From: Paractinoplanes ovalisporus
Lineage (GTDB): Bacteria > Actinomycetota > Actinomycetes > Mycobacteriales > Micromonosporaceae
Assembly: GCF_016834655.1 (NCBI RefSeq)
Contig: NZ_JAENHP010000023.1
Location: forward strand, 62,001-126,000
DNA: 64,000 bases
Reading direction: 5' to 3'
Position 1 is the stretch's first letter. Every line of letters starts with the position of its first letter. Below the pieces are notes generated by a model. The model ran no database searches, was not told the DNA's origin, and saw only the letters and a list, made by a program, of their open reading frames with translations. The translations under genes were made by a program, and so were the position numbers. Positions 17,927 to 27,211 of the stretch are shown here, piece by piece.

Positions 17927-18943
17927 ATGCAGGCAATCGTCTATCGCGACAACGGCGGCCCCGAGGTACTTCACCTCGTCGAGCGTGACCTCCCCGAGCC
18001 CGGTCCCGGGGAGGTCCGCGTCCGGATCGCCGTCTCCGGCATCAACCCGACCGATTGGCAGGCCCGCTCCGGCGTCGCCCACCGCAAGCTGTTCCCCGAG
18101 GTCACACCCCATCTCGACGGCGCCGGCGTGGTCGACACCGTGGGTGAGGGGGTCGACCCGAGCCGGATCGGCCAGCGGGTCTGGGTGTTCATGGCGGCCG
18201 CCGGGCGACCCACCGGCACCGCCGCCGAGTTCGCCGTCGTGCCTGCCGGGCAGGCCGTGCCGTTGCCCGACGGCGCCGGGTTCGACGTCGGCGCCTCGCT
18301 CGGCGTGCCCGCCCTCACCGCCCACCGGGCCCTGACCGTGGCCGGGAACGGTCCGAGCCGCCTGCACCCGGGCGCTCTGAACGGCAAGGTCGTGCTCGCC
18401 GCGGGCGGGGCCGGGGCGGTCGGCCACGCGGTGATCCAGCTCGCCCGCTGGGCCGGCGCCGCCGTGATCAGCACGGTCAGCGGCCCCGAGAAGGCGAAGC
18501 TCGCCACCGCGGCCGGCGCCCATCAGGTCGTCAACTACCGCGAGGGCGACCCGGCCGCCGCGATGCCGGACGGTGTCGACCTCATCGCCGAGGTCGCGCT
18601 CGGGGCCAACCTCGCTCTCGACCTGGCCGTCCTGCGCACGGGCGGGACCATCGCCACGTACGCGAACGAGGGTGGCCGGAAGGTCGAGCTGAACGTCGGG
18701 CAGAACATGGTGCTCAACTCGCACCTGCACTTCATAGTGCTCTACACAGCCGGACCGCAGGCCCGCGCCCACGCCGTCGAGGACGTCAGCGCCGCCCTTC
18801 GCGACGGCGCGCTACCGGTCGGCGAGGAGCACGGCCTGCCGCTGACGCGTTTCCCGCTCCACCGGACCGCCGACGCGCACCGGGCGGTGGAGTCCGGCAC
18901 GGTCGGCAAGATCCTGGTAGACGTCAGCGAGCCCAGGCGGTGA
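17927..18943 (+). CDS. NADPH:quinone oxidoreductase-like MDR enzyme
   Basis: This 338-residue zinc-independent medium-chain dehydrogenase/reductase is of the quinone-oxidoreductase type. The GroES-like N-terminal domain (GEVRVRIAVSGINPTDWQ) lacks the catalytic zinc cysteine and histidine. The Rossmann motif VVLAAGGAGAVGHAVIQLA lies near residues 157-175. The start ATG 17927 has AGGGAG upstream. Divergent arrangement with an ArsR regulator suggests induction by an electrophile or quinone. A short direct repeat including its last codons recurs at the end of the convergent neighbour. Confidence 0.85.
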   Translation: MQAIVYRDNGGPEVLHLVERDLPEPGPGEVRVRIAVSGINPTDWQARSGVAHRKLFPEVTPHLDGAGVVDTVGEGVDPSRIGQRVWVFMAAAGRPTGTAAEFAVVPAGQAVPLPDGAGFDVGASLGVPALTAHRALTVAGNGPSRLHPGALNGKVVLAAGGAGAVGHAVIQLARWAGAAVISTVSGPEKAKLATAAGAHQVVNYREGDPAAAMPDGVDLIAEVALGANLALDLAVLRTGGTIATYANEGGRKVELNVGQNMVLNSHLHFIVLYTAGPQARAHAVEDVSAALRDGALPVGEEHGLPLTRFPLHRTADAHRAVESGTVGKILVDVSEPRR

Positions 18944-18978
18944 AGCGCCGACGAAACAAAGCGGTGGACGTCAGCGAG
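18920..18978. repeat. 47-bp-spaced direct repeat across two gene ends
   Basis: GACGTCAGCGAG occurs at 18920-18931, in the last codons of the quinone oxidoreductase, and again at 18967-18978, where it contains the stop codon of the convergent FAD enzyme. Flanking bases also match (about 16 of 18), which suggests a local duplication between the two gene ends. Confidence 0.6.
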
Positions 18979-20494
18979 ACCCCATGACCAGGGCCGGGTC
19001 GAGGTCCAGCGCCGCCAGGACGGCCCGGGCGGCGTTGCGGCCCGGCCGTCCGCTGACGCTGCCGCCGGGGTGGCTGGTCGAGCCGGTCAGAAACAGGCCG
19101 TCGACCCCGGTCGCGTACGAGGGCCAACCGACCAGCCACTCGCCGTCCGGCATCTGGAACTCGCCGCCGTGGCACGAGCCGCCCAGATTGTGGGTGTTGT
19201 GCGCGGCCACATCGCGGGGGGACTCGGCCCGCAGCGCCAGGATGTCGTCCGGCTCCAGGCCGCCGACCCGTTCGCGCACCCGCTGCACGATCTCGCCGGC
19301 GAACGCCTCCTTGGCCACCGACCAGTCCTGCCCGTCGGCCCGGTCCCAGGGCGCGACCGTGAGGATCTTGAACGTGCCGGCACCGTCGGGGGCCCGGGTC
19401 GGGTCGACCACCGTCTGATTGACCACCAGCAACCACGGGTCGGTGGCGTCGGTCTCGCCGCGGTAGAACGCGTCGAGCTGCCGCGCCACCCCTTCGGTGC
19501 TGCCCAGCCCGGCCGCCGCGGCCTGGGTGGAGAGGTCGGAACGCAGCGCGGCGTGCACGGCGAACACGCTCAACCCGGGCTGCCACGCGTCGCGGGCCGC
19601 GATCAGGTCGGCCGGCGGGTCCTCGAGCATCTCCGGCAGCCGGGCCAGGTGGCTGCTGGTGACCACCGCGCGGCGAGCGGCTACCCGGCGCCCGTCCGTG
19701 GTGTGCACGGCAACCGCCCGACCGGCGCGAGTTTCCACCGACGACACCGCAGCATCACAGGCGACCGTCCCGCCACGGGCCGAAAGGAGCCGGATCAGCG
19801 CGGCCGGCAGCGCACCCGACCCACCCACCGGCGTCGACCAGCCGAAACGCAACCGCCCAGCGGTGATCGACGACGGCAGCACCCCGGTGCCGGGCCGACG
19901 CGGATCCTGGATGGTCGCCAGCGAGAGCCACAACATCAGGTCCCGTACGGCGGAATGCTCGAACCGCTCGTGGATCACGTCCCAGGCCGAGCGCGCCCGC
20001 AACTCCCGGTACGCGTCGGCGGCCGCGCCCGTCCCCAGGTCGAAACCGGACGACCAGCGCCCGTGCACCGCGGCCAGCCCGCCGTTCCACTCCTCGACCA
20101 GCTTGCGGAACGCCGACGCGTCGGACGCCGACCACCGTCCGATCTCCTCGGCCGTGGCGTCGAGATCGCGGTACACCGTCATCGTCGTGCCGTCGGCCCG
20201 GGGCAGCACCACGGCCGGATCGGTGTGCACGTATTCCAGGCCCCACCGCGACAGCAGCCCCAGCTCGTCGTCGGCCAGCAGCGGGTTCGACTGGATCAGC
20301 ACGTGGGCCGACGAGCACGAGTCGTGCGCGAACCCGGGCAGCGTCAGCTCCTCGGTGATCGTGTTGCCGCCTGGTCGCGGCCCGGCCTCGAGCACCAGCA
20401 CCTCGAGACCCGCCTCGGCCAGGTATCCGGCGCACACCAGTCCGTTGTGGCCGGCGCCGATGATGACGACGTCCACCTCCTGCGGAATCGTCAT
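18971..20494 (-). CDS. phytoene-dehydrogenase-like FAD oxidoreductase
   Basis: This 507-residue flavoprotein is related to carotenoid desaturases/isomerases and the NAD(P)/FAD amine-oxidase superfamily. The dinucleotide-binding motif VVIIGAGHNGLVCAGYLA occupies residues ~9-26. The second conserved block near the C-terminus reads GLFLTGSTSHPGGSVSGRPGRNAA, typical of the CrtI-like group. There are no carotenoid genes nearby; instead it is the last gene of a tight operon with a hydrolase and an aldehyde dehydrogenase, so a role in oxidation of a lipophilic substrate is more likely than pigment synthesis. Confidence 0.8.
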   Translation of the reverse strand: MTIPQEVDVVIIGAGHNGLVCAGYLAEAGLEVLVLEAGPRPGGNTITEELTLPGFAHDSCSSAHVLIQSNPLLADDELGLLSRWGLEYVHTDPAVVLPRADGTTMTVYRDLDATAEEIGRWSASDASAFRKLVEEWNGGLAAVHGRWSSGFDLGTGAAADAYRELRARSAWDVIHERFEHSAVRDLMLWLSLATIQDPRRPGTGVLPSSITAGRLRFGWSTPVGGSGALPAALIRLLSARGGTVACDAAVSSVETRAGRAVAVHTTDGRRVAARRAVVTSSHLARLPEMLEDPPADLIAARDAWQPGLSVFAVHAALRSDLSTQAAAAGLGSTEGVARQLDAFYRGETDATDPWLLVVNQTVVDPTRAPDGAGTFKILTVAPWDRADGQDWSVAKEAFAGEIVQRVRERVGGLEPDDILALRAESPRDVAAHNTHNLGGSCHGGEFQMPDGEWLVGWPSYATGVDGLFLTGSTSHPGGSVSGRPGRNAARAVLAALDLDPALVMGSR

Positions 20495-20497
20495 CGT

Positions 20498-21391
20498 TCA
20501 GCCCCCGATGCCCCGGTGCCGGTCGAAGAAGTCGACGATGGCCGCGAGGGCTTCCTTCTGTACGTCATCGGGTTCACCCTCCGGATAGATGTAGCCGTGC
20601 ACGTCATGACTCCACGAACGCCACTCGGCGTCGGCCCGTCGCGCGGCCAGGAGTTCGTACGTGAGCCGGAAGATGCCCTGCAACTCGTCCTGCTCACGCC
20701 CCAGCACCAGCACCGGGATGTCGACGCCGGCCAGGCGACGCGAGACCTCGTACGGGTCGGTCATCGCCCGCCTCGCCCGGCTCACGCTGCGCATCTCCAG
20801 GGTCTCGATGTCCCGCAGCCCGTCGGCCACGGTCACCTTCTCGTCGCTGTGCAGGTCGAGCGTCAGCAGCTCGTGCGAGGCGGGTTCGGCCGCCACCCCG
20901 GCGCGCAGCAGACCCCCGTACTGGGAAAGCAGTTTGAACAGCATCTCGCCGGCATGACTGACGCCGAGGTGGAAGAGCCGGCCGCCGTCGATCGCGGGCA
21001 ACCCGGCGACGTGACGCAGCACGGCCACCTCGTCCTCATACTCCAGCGGCGCGCGGCTCATCAGTTCCATTCCCTGCCGTACGTCCGTACGCAGCACCCC
21101 GCCGTTCTGATAGCCGAGCTCGACCTCCGTGCGGTAGCGGCTCCACGCGCAGGCATACCCGGCCTCCAGCAGCACGTCGGTGACGTGACGGAAACGGTGC
21201 ACGCGGTCGCGCAGCCACTGCATCCCGCCGCCGCCGTTGCCATAGGCGACGAAGACGAACGGGTGCGGGCCGTCCCCGGCGGGCATGCGCAACGCGTACG
21301 GCGTGTAGAGCCCGTCCAAGGTCTCGGCCAGGTAGTAGTCGGCGAGCTCGTCGCTGCTCACCGGATCGGTCGCCCAGTTCCATGCGCTCAT
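20498..21391 (-). CDS. alpha/beta hydrolase, dienelactone/prolyl-oligopeptidase-like
   Basis: This 297-residue cytoplasmic serine hydrolase has no signal peptide. The nucleophile elbow GVSHAG carries S145. A glycine-rich stretch YGNGGGGMQW near residues 50-59 may form the oxyanion hole, and H265 or so in DVHGYIYPEG is the likely catalytic histidine. The start ATG 21391 is 5 bp from the end of the upstream aldehyde dehydrogenase gene and its stop is 4 bp before the FAD enzyme start, so the three form one operon. Substrate unknown. Confidence 0.78.
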   Translation of the reverse strand: MSAWNWATDPVSSDELADYYLAETLDGLYTPYALRMPAGDGPHPFVFVAYGNGGGGMQWLRDRVHRFRHVTDVLLEAGYACAWSRYRTEVELGYQNGGVLRTDVRQGMELMSRAPLEYEDEVAVLRHVAGLPAIDGGRLFHLGVSHAGEMLFKLLSQYGGLLRAGVAAEPASHELLTLDLHSDEKVTVADGLRDIETLEMRSVSRARRAMTDPYEVSRRLAGVDIPVLVLGREQDELQGIFRLTYELLAARRADAEWRSWSHDVHGYIYPEGEPDDVQKEALAAIVDFFDRHRGIGG

Positions 21392-21395
21392 GTCG

Positions 21396-22907
21396 TCAGT
21401 CCTTCGGCGGCCAGGTCGGGATCACACCGCGGCCCGAGGGGAACCGGATGTTCTTGGACCGGACGAACTCGTGCAGCGTCTCGATCGCGTTCTCGCGGCC
21501 GAACCCGCTGCCCTTCTGCCCACCGAACGGGGAGCCGAGGAACGCCCGGCGCATGTAGTTGTTGACGAACACCATGCCCACCTCGAGCCGCTGGGCGATG
21601 CGCCAGGCGCGGGCCTCGTCGGTGGTGCAGATCGCGGTGGTCAGCCCGTATGCGGTGTCGTTGACGATCTCGACGGCCGCGTCCTCGTCGGTGAACCGCA
21701 TGACGCACGCGATCGGCCCGAAGATCTCCTCCTGGGCCAGGGTCATCGACGGCGTGACGTCGGCCAGCACGGTCGGCGGAACCCAGTAGCCGTCCTTGAG
21801 CCGTTCGTCGCTCGGCAGCGCACCCTGCGTGACCAGCGTGGCGCCCTCTTCCAAACCGATTTTGAGGTACGTCATCACCTTGTCCCGCTGGCCGGCATCG
21901 ACCATGGCGCCGATGTCGGTGGCGGGGTCGAGCCCGTCGCCGACGACCAGCCGTTCGGTGGCCCGGGCGAACCGTTCCAGGAACTCGTCGTGAACCGAGT
22001 CGTGGACCAGGATGCGGGCGGTCGACGTGCAGGCCTCGCCCTGGTTGTAGAACATGCCCTCCAGCGCGACGTCGATCGCCACGTCGAGGTCGGCGTCGTG
22101 CAGCACCATCAGCGCGTTCTTGCCGCCCAGTTCCATGGTCGCGAACGTCAGGTTCTCGGCGGCGCTGCGCAGCACCCGCTGCCCGGTGACGGTGGCGCCG
22201 GTGAAGGTGATCCGCTCGACCCGCGGGTGGGCCGAGAGGGCCGGACCGGCGGCGATGCCCGGCACCGCGTTGAGCACGCCCGGCGGCAGAACTTCGTTGG
22301 CCAGCTCGACCAGGCGCAGCACGGTCAGCGGGGCCTGCTCCCCCGGCTTGATGATCACGGTGTTGCCGGCGGCCAGGGCGGGCGCGGACTTCTTGCTGAA
22401 GTGGATCGGCGGCCAGTTGAACGGCAGGATCGCGGCCACCACCCCGTACGGCTCATAGATCACCCGGGCCTCGATCGGCCCCTGGTCGAGGATCTCGCCG
22501 TGCAGGGTGTCGGCCAGGCCCGCGTAGTAGTCGAACGCGGCGTGGCTGTAGGAGATGTCGAAGCGCAACGCGTCCCGGCGGGGCTTGCCCACTTCGCGAG
22601 CCTCCAGGTCGGCCAGCTCGTCGACGTGCTCACGGATCTTCGCGGCGACCAGGCGCAGATAGCGGCCACGCTCGCGCGGCGGCAGCTCACGCCACGCCCG
22701 GCCGGCCTGCCGGGAGTCGGCCACGGCGCGGTCGACCAGCACGGCCGGAGTGTTCAGAACGCGGGCCAGCGGCCGGCCGGTCGCCGGTTCGAAGACGGTG
22801 AAGGTCTCGCCGCCGTCGGCCGGAACCCATTGACCGCCGATGAAGGCGCTCCACAGCTCGCGGCCGGACGACTCGGAGGGGGACGGCGAAGGAAGGGTCA
22901 CGGTCAC
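21396..22907 (-). CDS. NAD(P)-dependent aldehyde dehydrogenase
   Basis: This 503-residue aldehyde dehydrogenase leads an operon with a hydrolase and a FAD oxidoreductase. The start is GTG 22907, with AAGGAG 6 nt upstream. Catalytic residues are visible: nucleophile C293 (YNQGEACTSTAR), general base E259 (MELGGKNA), N164 (LPFNWP) and the cofactor-binding lysine K187 (IIKPGEQAP). Length and motif order are normal for the family. A 14-bp palindrome of LacI-operator type lies just upstream, so the operon is probably substrate-inducible by a regulator encoded elsewhere. Confidence 0.9.
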   Translation of the reverse strand: MTVTLPSPSPSESSGRELWSAFIGGQWVPADGGETFTVFEPATGRPLARVLNTPAVLVDRAVADSRQAGRAWRELPPRERGRYLRLVAAKIREHVDELADLEAREVGKPRRDALRFDISYSHAAFDYYAGLADTLHGEILDQGPIEARVIYEPYGVVAAILPFNWPPIHFSKKSAPALAAGNTVIIKPGEQAPLTVLRLVELANEVLPPGVLNAVPGIAAGPALSAHPRVERITFTGATVTGQRVLRSAAENLTFATMELGGKNALMVLHDADLDVAIDVALEGMFYNQGEACTSTARILVHDSVHDEFLERFARATERLVVGDGLDPATDIGAMVDAGQRDKVMTYLKIGLEEGATLVTQGALPSDERLKDGYWVPPTVLADVTPSMTLAQEEIFGPIACVMRFTDEDAAVEIVNDTAYGLTTAICTTDEARAWRIAQRLEVGMVFVNNYMRRAFLGSPFGGQKGSGFGRENAIETLHEFVRSKNIRFPSGRGVIPTWPPKD

Positions 22908-22930
22908 AGGAAGCTCCTTCCGAACCGAGC

Positions 22931-22944
22931 CGCAATCGATTGCG
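22931..22944. promoter_or_regulatory. LacI-type operator palindrome
   Basis: CGCAATCGATTGCG is a perfect 14-bp palindrome 24 bp upstream of the aldehyde dehydrogenase start. A related half-site (CGATTGCGACC) recurs near 23004-23014 on the side of the LuxR gene. The central CG and the symmetric form fit LacI-family operators; no LacI regulator is encoded in this window. Confidence 0.6.
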
Positions 22945-23085
22945 ACCCGATGTCCAGGCAGGTTACGCACGCAACTTCACCGAAATCAAGAGCCAGTAAC
23001 AAACGATTGCGACCGTCGGCCCAGGCTGGAGGACCGTCCGAATTCCGGATGCTCCCCGGCCCGGGTGCCGCCGTACACTCCGGGG

Positions 23086-25629
23086 ATGCGGCTGCTCGAG
23101 CGAGCGCAGCCCCTCGAGGTTCTCTGCCGCCACGCCCGCGGTGCGGCCGAGGGCCGAGGGGCGGTGGTGCTCGTCGCGGGCGAGGCCGGGGTCGGCAAGA
23201 CCGTCTTGTTGCGCGCGTTCGCCGCGGAGGCGGCGGCGCCCGTTCTCTGGGGTCTGTGCGACGCTCTCAGCACTCCGCGTCCGCTGGGTCCGCTCCGCGA
23301 TGTCGCGGACGAGCTGGGCGTCGGCGTGGCCCGGGCCCTGCGGGAAGCGACGGCGCAGCATGAGATCTTCTCCGCGGTTCTGGCCGAGCTGCGGGGTGGT
23401 CCCCGGGCGCTCGTCGTCGAGGATCTGCACTGGGGCGACGAGGCCACATTGGATCTCGTACGGTTCCTCGGGCGCCGGATCAGCACGCTGCCGCTGCTGC
23501 TCGTGCTGTCCTATCGGGAACCGCTGGGCGCGACCGATCCGCTGCGGTCCGTGCTGGGCGACCTGGGCTCGGGGCCCGACACCGAGCGGCTTCAGCTGGC
23601 GCCCTTGAGCCGCAAGGCGGTCGCGGAGCTGATCGGCGGCCGGCGCCTCGACCCGGCCCACGTGCACGCGCGGACCGCGGGAAATCCGTTCTACGTCAGT
23701 CAGATTCTGGCCCAGCCCGACTCGCCGTTGCCCGGCAGCGTGCGCGACGCCGTCATCGCCCGTACGGCTGGGCTCTCCCCGCCCGACCGCCGTGCGCTCG
23801 AACTGTTGTCGTGCGCTCCGGACGGGGTCAGCGGCGAACTGCTCGCGGTGCTCTTCATGCCGCACGCCACGGTGGAGGCGCTCGGGGCCACCGGGCTGCT
23901 CGACCGCCACGGGCAGGGCGTCACGTTCCGGCACGAGATCGCCCGGCTGGCGGTCCTGGAGGGAATCCCCCCGGGAGCGGAGCCGGCTCTGCACGCGACC
24001 CTGATCGATGCGCTCGAGACGATCGGCGCCGACGCCAGCGTGCTGGCCCACCACGCGTCCGCCGCCGCCGACGTGCCCCGCGTCATCCGGTACGCACGGA
24101 CCGCGGCCGAGGAGGCGGCCCGGTCCGGAGCCCATCGGGAGGCCGTCGCCTTCTACCGGCATGTGCTGCGTCATCGGGGCGACGACGCGGACCTGCTCGA
24201 AGCCCTCGCCGAGGAGCTCTACCTCACCGACCGGCTCGGCGACGCGATCGGCGCCCGGACCCGGGCTCTGGAACTGCGCCGGGAGTCCGGCGACGTCGCG
24301 GGGGTCGGCGCCGGCCACTGCGCGCTCTCGCGGTTCGAGCGCTATGCGGCGAACCGGCCGGAGGCGGAACGGCACGACGAGGCGGCGATCGCGCTCCTCC
24401 GCGACGCCGACGAACCCCGGACCATGGGGTACGCGCTGGTCAATCGCTCCTATCTGGCCGCGAGCTACGGCTACCAGGCGATGGGCCTGCGGGCCGCCCA
24501 GGACGCGCTCCGGATCGCGGACCGGCTGGACGACGCCGCGCTGAGGTCGGCCGCGATGGTCGGCGACGCCCTGGCCCGGCTCCCGGCCGGCGATCCGGCG
24601 GCGCGGTCCGACCTGCTGGCGGCCCGCGACCAGGGCATCCGGCTCCGGGTGGACGACCTGGTGACCGTGCCGATGAGCAACCTCGCCAACGCCGATGTCG
24701 AGCACGGCCGGTTCGCGCAGGCCGACGCCGTGCTGGCCGACGCGCTGCGCCTGAGTGAGGAACGCGGTGTCCTGATCTGTCACATGTGGCAACAGGGCAT
24801 CCGGGCCCGCTTGCGGCTGCTCCAGGGCCGCTGGGCCGAGGCGGAACAGGATGCCCTCGCCGTGCTGGCGGCGGGACACCTCCCGCTGGGCCGGCTGTGG
24901 GCGCATTTTGTGCTCGGGTTGCTCGCCGCACGCCGCGAAGCACCCGCGGACAACCCGCACCTCGACGAACTGTGGCAGATCGGGACGAACATCGGGGTGG
25001 CCGGCAAGCTGACTCCGGCCGTCGCGGCGCTGGCCGAACAGGCCTGGATCACCCGCCGGCCCGATCCCCGCCTCGGCGACCCGTCGGCGCGAGCCGTTCG
25101 CGACACCCCCGGTGTCAGCGGGGATCAGCAACGCCAGTGGTTGTGGCGGCTCGCCGTCGAGGGCATCCAGGACGTCGGCGGCACCGGGCCGGAGCGGTCC
25201 CGCGCCGATCACCTGCCGTACGAGCAGGCGATGACGCAGTGGGACAACGGGTCCGTCCCGCAGTTGCTCGCCGCGTTGCCCGGTCTGGACGGGCTGGACG
25301 CCCGGGCCGTGGCCACCCGCGTACGGGGCCGGTTGCGCGAGCTCGGGGTGCCGAGCTCGCCCCGCGGTCCGGCGCAGACCACGCGGACCAACCCGGCCGG
25401 GCTCACCGACCGCCAACTCGACGTGCTGGGTCTGCTCGTCGAGGGGATGAGCAACGCCGACGTGGCCGCCCGCCTGGTGATCTCGCCCAAGACGGCGGAC
25501 CATCACGTGTCGGCGATCCTGGCCAAACTGCAGGTCCGTTCGCGGGGCGAGGCGGTCGCGGCGGCCCGGCGGCTGGGACTGGACGTCGTCAAGCCGCCCG
25601 CGGCCCGAGCAGCACCGGAAGCTCCGTAA
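23086..25629 (+). CDS. LAL-type LuxR regulator with AAA/STAND ATPase
   Basis: This 847-residue MalT-like regulator starts at ATG 23086 (MRLLERAQPLEVL). The P-loop GEAGVGKT lies near residue 33 and Walker B-like LVVEDLHWGDEATLD near 112. Helical TPR-like repeats fill the middle. The C-terminal LuxR helix-turn-helix is at about residues 773-835 (LTDRQLDVLGLLVEGMSNADVA onward). Such LAL proteins usually activate adjacent catabolic or biosynthetic genes; here the neighbours are the aldehyde dehydrogenase operon (divergent) and the P450 operon (convergent). Its 3' end overlaps the P450 gene by 41 bp. Confidence 0.86.
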   Translation: MRLLERAQPLEVLCRHARGAAEGRGAVVLVAGEAGVGKTVLLRAFAAEAAAPVLWGLCDALSTPRPLGPLRDVADELGVGVARALREATAQHEIFSAVLAELRGGPRALVVEDLHWGDEATLDLVRFLGRRISTLPLLLVLSYREPLGATDPLRSVLGDLGSGPDTERLQLAPLSRKAVAELIGGRRLDPAHVHARTAGNPFYVSQILAQPDSPLPGSVRDAVIARTAGLSPPDRRALELLSCAPDGVSGELLAVLFMPHATVEALGATGLLDRHGQGVTFRHEIARLAVLEGIPPGAEPALHATLIDALETIGADASVLAHHASAAADVPRVIRYARTAAEEAARSGAHREAVAFYRHVLRHRGDDADLLEALAEELYLTDRLGDAIGARTRALELRRESGDVAGVGAGHCALSRFERYAANRPEAERHDEAAIALLRDADEPRTMGYALVNRSYLAASYGYQAMGLRAAQDALRIADRLDDAALRSAAMVGDALARLPAGDPAARSDLLAARDQGIRLRVDDLVTVPMSNLANADVEHGRFAQADAVLADALRLSEERGVLICHMWQQGIRARLRLLQGRWAEAEQDALAVLAAGHLPLGRLWAHFVLGLLAARREAPADNPHLDELWQIGTNIGVAGKLTPAVAALAEQAWITRRPDPRLGDPSARAVRDTPGVSGDQQRQWLWRLAVEGIQDVGGTGPERSRADHLPYEQAMTQWDNGSVPQLLAALPGLDGLDARAVATRVRGRLRELGVPSSPRGPAQTTRTNPAGLTDRQLDVLGLLVEGMSNADVAARLVISPKTADHHVSAILAKLQVRSRGEAVAAARRLGLDVVKPPAARAAPEAP

Positions 25630-26833
25630 GACCGCGCAGCACCAGGCCGTCGCCGTGATTCCAGTGCAGGTCGGCGGGGTCCACGGCCAGGCGCATGGCC
25701 GGGAAACTCCGGTGCAACGCCCCGAGCGCGATACGCCCCTCGAGACGCGCCAGCGGTGCGCCGAGGCAGTGGTGGATGCCGTGACCGAAGGCGAGGTGAC
25801 CGGCGTCGGAGCGGTCGGGGTCGAACGACTCGGCATCCCGGAAGCGGGCCGGGTCGCGGTTCGCCGCCGCCAGAGAGACGATCACTTGCGCGTACGCCGG
25901 GATGACCGCCCCGCCGAGGCGCACCTCCTCCGTCGTGTAGCGGAACGTGGAGTGCGGGACGGGTGCGTCCCAGCGCAGGCACTCCTCAACGAGGCGCGGG
26001 ACCAGGCTCGGATCGGCGACCAGGGCGTCGCGCTGCACGGGGTGCCGGAGCAGCGCAACCGTTCCGTTGCCGATGAGGCTGGTGGTCGTGTCGTGCCCGG
26101 CCACCACCAGCTGGAAGATCGTCGACGCCATCTCCTGCTCGGTCAGCGCCCCGTCGCGATCGGCGGCGACGACGAGGTCGGTGACCAGGTCCACGCCCGG
26201 CGCCCGGCGTTTCAGCTCGATCAGCTCGCCCAGGTAGGCGATGAGCTGCCGGGACGCTGCCACCGCGGTGTTGTGCCCGGCCGGGCCCGGGTGCGGGTCC
26301 AGCAAGGCCCGGAACCACCCGCCGAGATCGGCCCGATCCCCCTCCGGGATACCGAGAAGTTCGCTGATGACGGTGAACGGCAACGGGAAGGCGTAGCCCG
26401 CGACGAGATCGACCGGGCGGGCGGTGCCACCTCTTCTCTCCAGGGCGTCGAGGAGACGGTCGGAGATCGCCCGGACCCGGGCTTCCAGGCCGTCGATCCG
26501 GCCCTTGCTGAAGGCCGGCATCGCCAGCCGGCGCAGCCGGGTGTGGTCGGGCGGATCGACCGCGAGCATGTGCCGGGCGAGCGCCGGCCCCGGCAGCCCC
26601 TCCGCGACGACCTCGCCGCTGTGGGCCAGCGCGGCGTGCATGTCCTTGGACAGCCGCGGATCGCTCAGTGCGGCCCGGGCCTCCTCATAACCGGCGACCA
26701 GCCAGGCGCGGTGGCCGTCGGCCAGCGTGACCTCGTGCACCGGCCCGGCCGACCGCACCTGGGCGAACAGCGGGAACGGGTCGTCCCGGTCGAAGTCGCC
26801 CCAGGCGTCCAGTTCAGACAGCGACGTGGTCAT
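25589..26833 (-). CDS. cytochrome P450
   Basis: This 414-residue class I bacterial P450 has the oxygen-binding I-helix motif VVAGHDTTTS, the K-helix motif EECLRW, and the haem-ligand loop FGHGIHHCLG with cysteine C356. The start ATG follows AGAGGTG. It overlaps the SnoaL-like gene upstream by 20 bp, and belongs to a minus-strand operon OsmC-monooxygenase-SnoaL-P450. No ferredoxin or ferredoxin reductase gene is adjacent, so redox partners must come from elsewhere. Substrate unknown; CYP105/CYP107-like general layout. Confidence 0.9.
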   Translation of the reverse strand: MTTSLSELDAWGDFDRDDPFPLFAQVRSAGPVHEVTLADGHRAWLVAGYEEARAALSDPRLSKDMHAALAHSGEVVAEGLPGPALARHMLAVDPPDHTRLRRLAMPAFSKGRIDGLEARVRAISDRLLDALERRGGTARPVDLVAGYAFPLPFTVISELLGIPEGDRADLGGWFRALLDPHPGPAGHNTAVAASRQLIAYLGELIELKRRAPGVDLVTDLVVAADRDGALTEQEMASTIFQLVVAGHDTTTSLIGNGTVALLRHPVQRDALVADPSLVPRLVEECLRWDAPVPHSTFRYTTEEVRLGGAVIPAYAQVIVSLAAANRDPARFRDAESFDPDRSDAGHLAFGHGIHHCLGAPLARLEGRIALGALHRSFPAMRLAVDPADLHWNHGDGLVLRGLTELPVLLGPRAA

Positions 26834-27200
26834 CGTGGTTCACCTCTCGGAAGCCGGAACACAGCAGGTTGATGACGGCGAGCCGCTCGTCGACGAGCTT
26901 GCACACCGAGGTCTGGGTGCAGAGCCACGCGGTGGCGCCCTGGCTCACCGCGAGCCGGTAGTGGATCAGCAGCAGGTCCGCGACGTCCTCGCCGGCCGAC
27001 TCGAGCACGTCGACGGTGTCGAAATCGGCGAAGAACGACACGAGGCGCGCCGCGACGCCTTCCCGGCCGTGCGTCTGGATGGCACCGCCGGGGAGCAGGG
27101 CGCGCAGCCTGACCGTTTCGGTCAGCGCCGAGGCGAGCCCGGGCGGGTCGCGACGGGCGATCGCGTCGGCGATCCCCTTGGCGACGGGGTGGGGTCTCAT
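26814..27200 (-). CDS. SnoaL/NTF2-like protein
   Basis: This 128-residue NTF2-fold protein of the SnoaL-like type starts at ATG 27200 behind a strong AAGGAGG site. Such small domains act as polyketide cyclases, hydroxylases or non-catalytic partners. The opening helix (GIADAIARRDPPGLASALTETVRL) and the segment IQTHGREGVAARLVSFFADFD fit the family. Two cysteines (WLCTQTSVCKL) are present. The gene lies 11 bp after the monooxygenase and overlaps the P450 start, so all are likely translated together on one mRNA. Confidence 0.75.
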   Translation of the reverse strand: MRPHPVAKGIADAIARRDPPGLASALTETVRLRALLPGGAIQTHGREGVAARLVSFFADFDTVDVLESAGEDVADLLLIHYRLAVSQGATAWLCTQTSVCKLVDERLAVINLLCSGFREVNHDDHVAV

Positions 27201-27211
27201 CTGTTCCTCCT

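Noticed and set aside
19070..21565. 831-codon plus-strand frame over the FAD enzyme and hydrolase genes
   Set aside because: It is antisense to two recognisable genes, with His/Arg/Gly-rich composition and no ribosome site.
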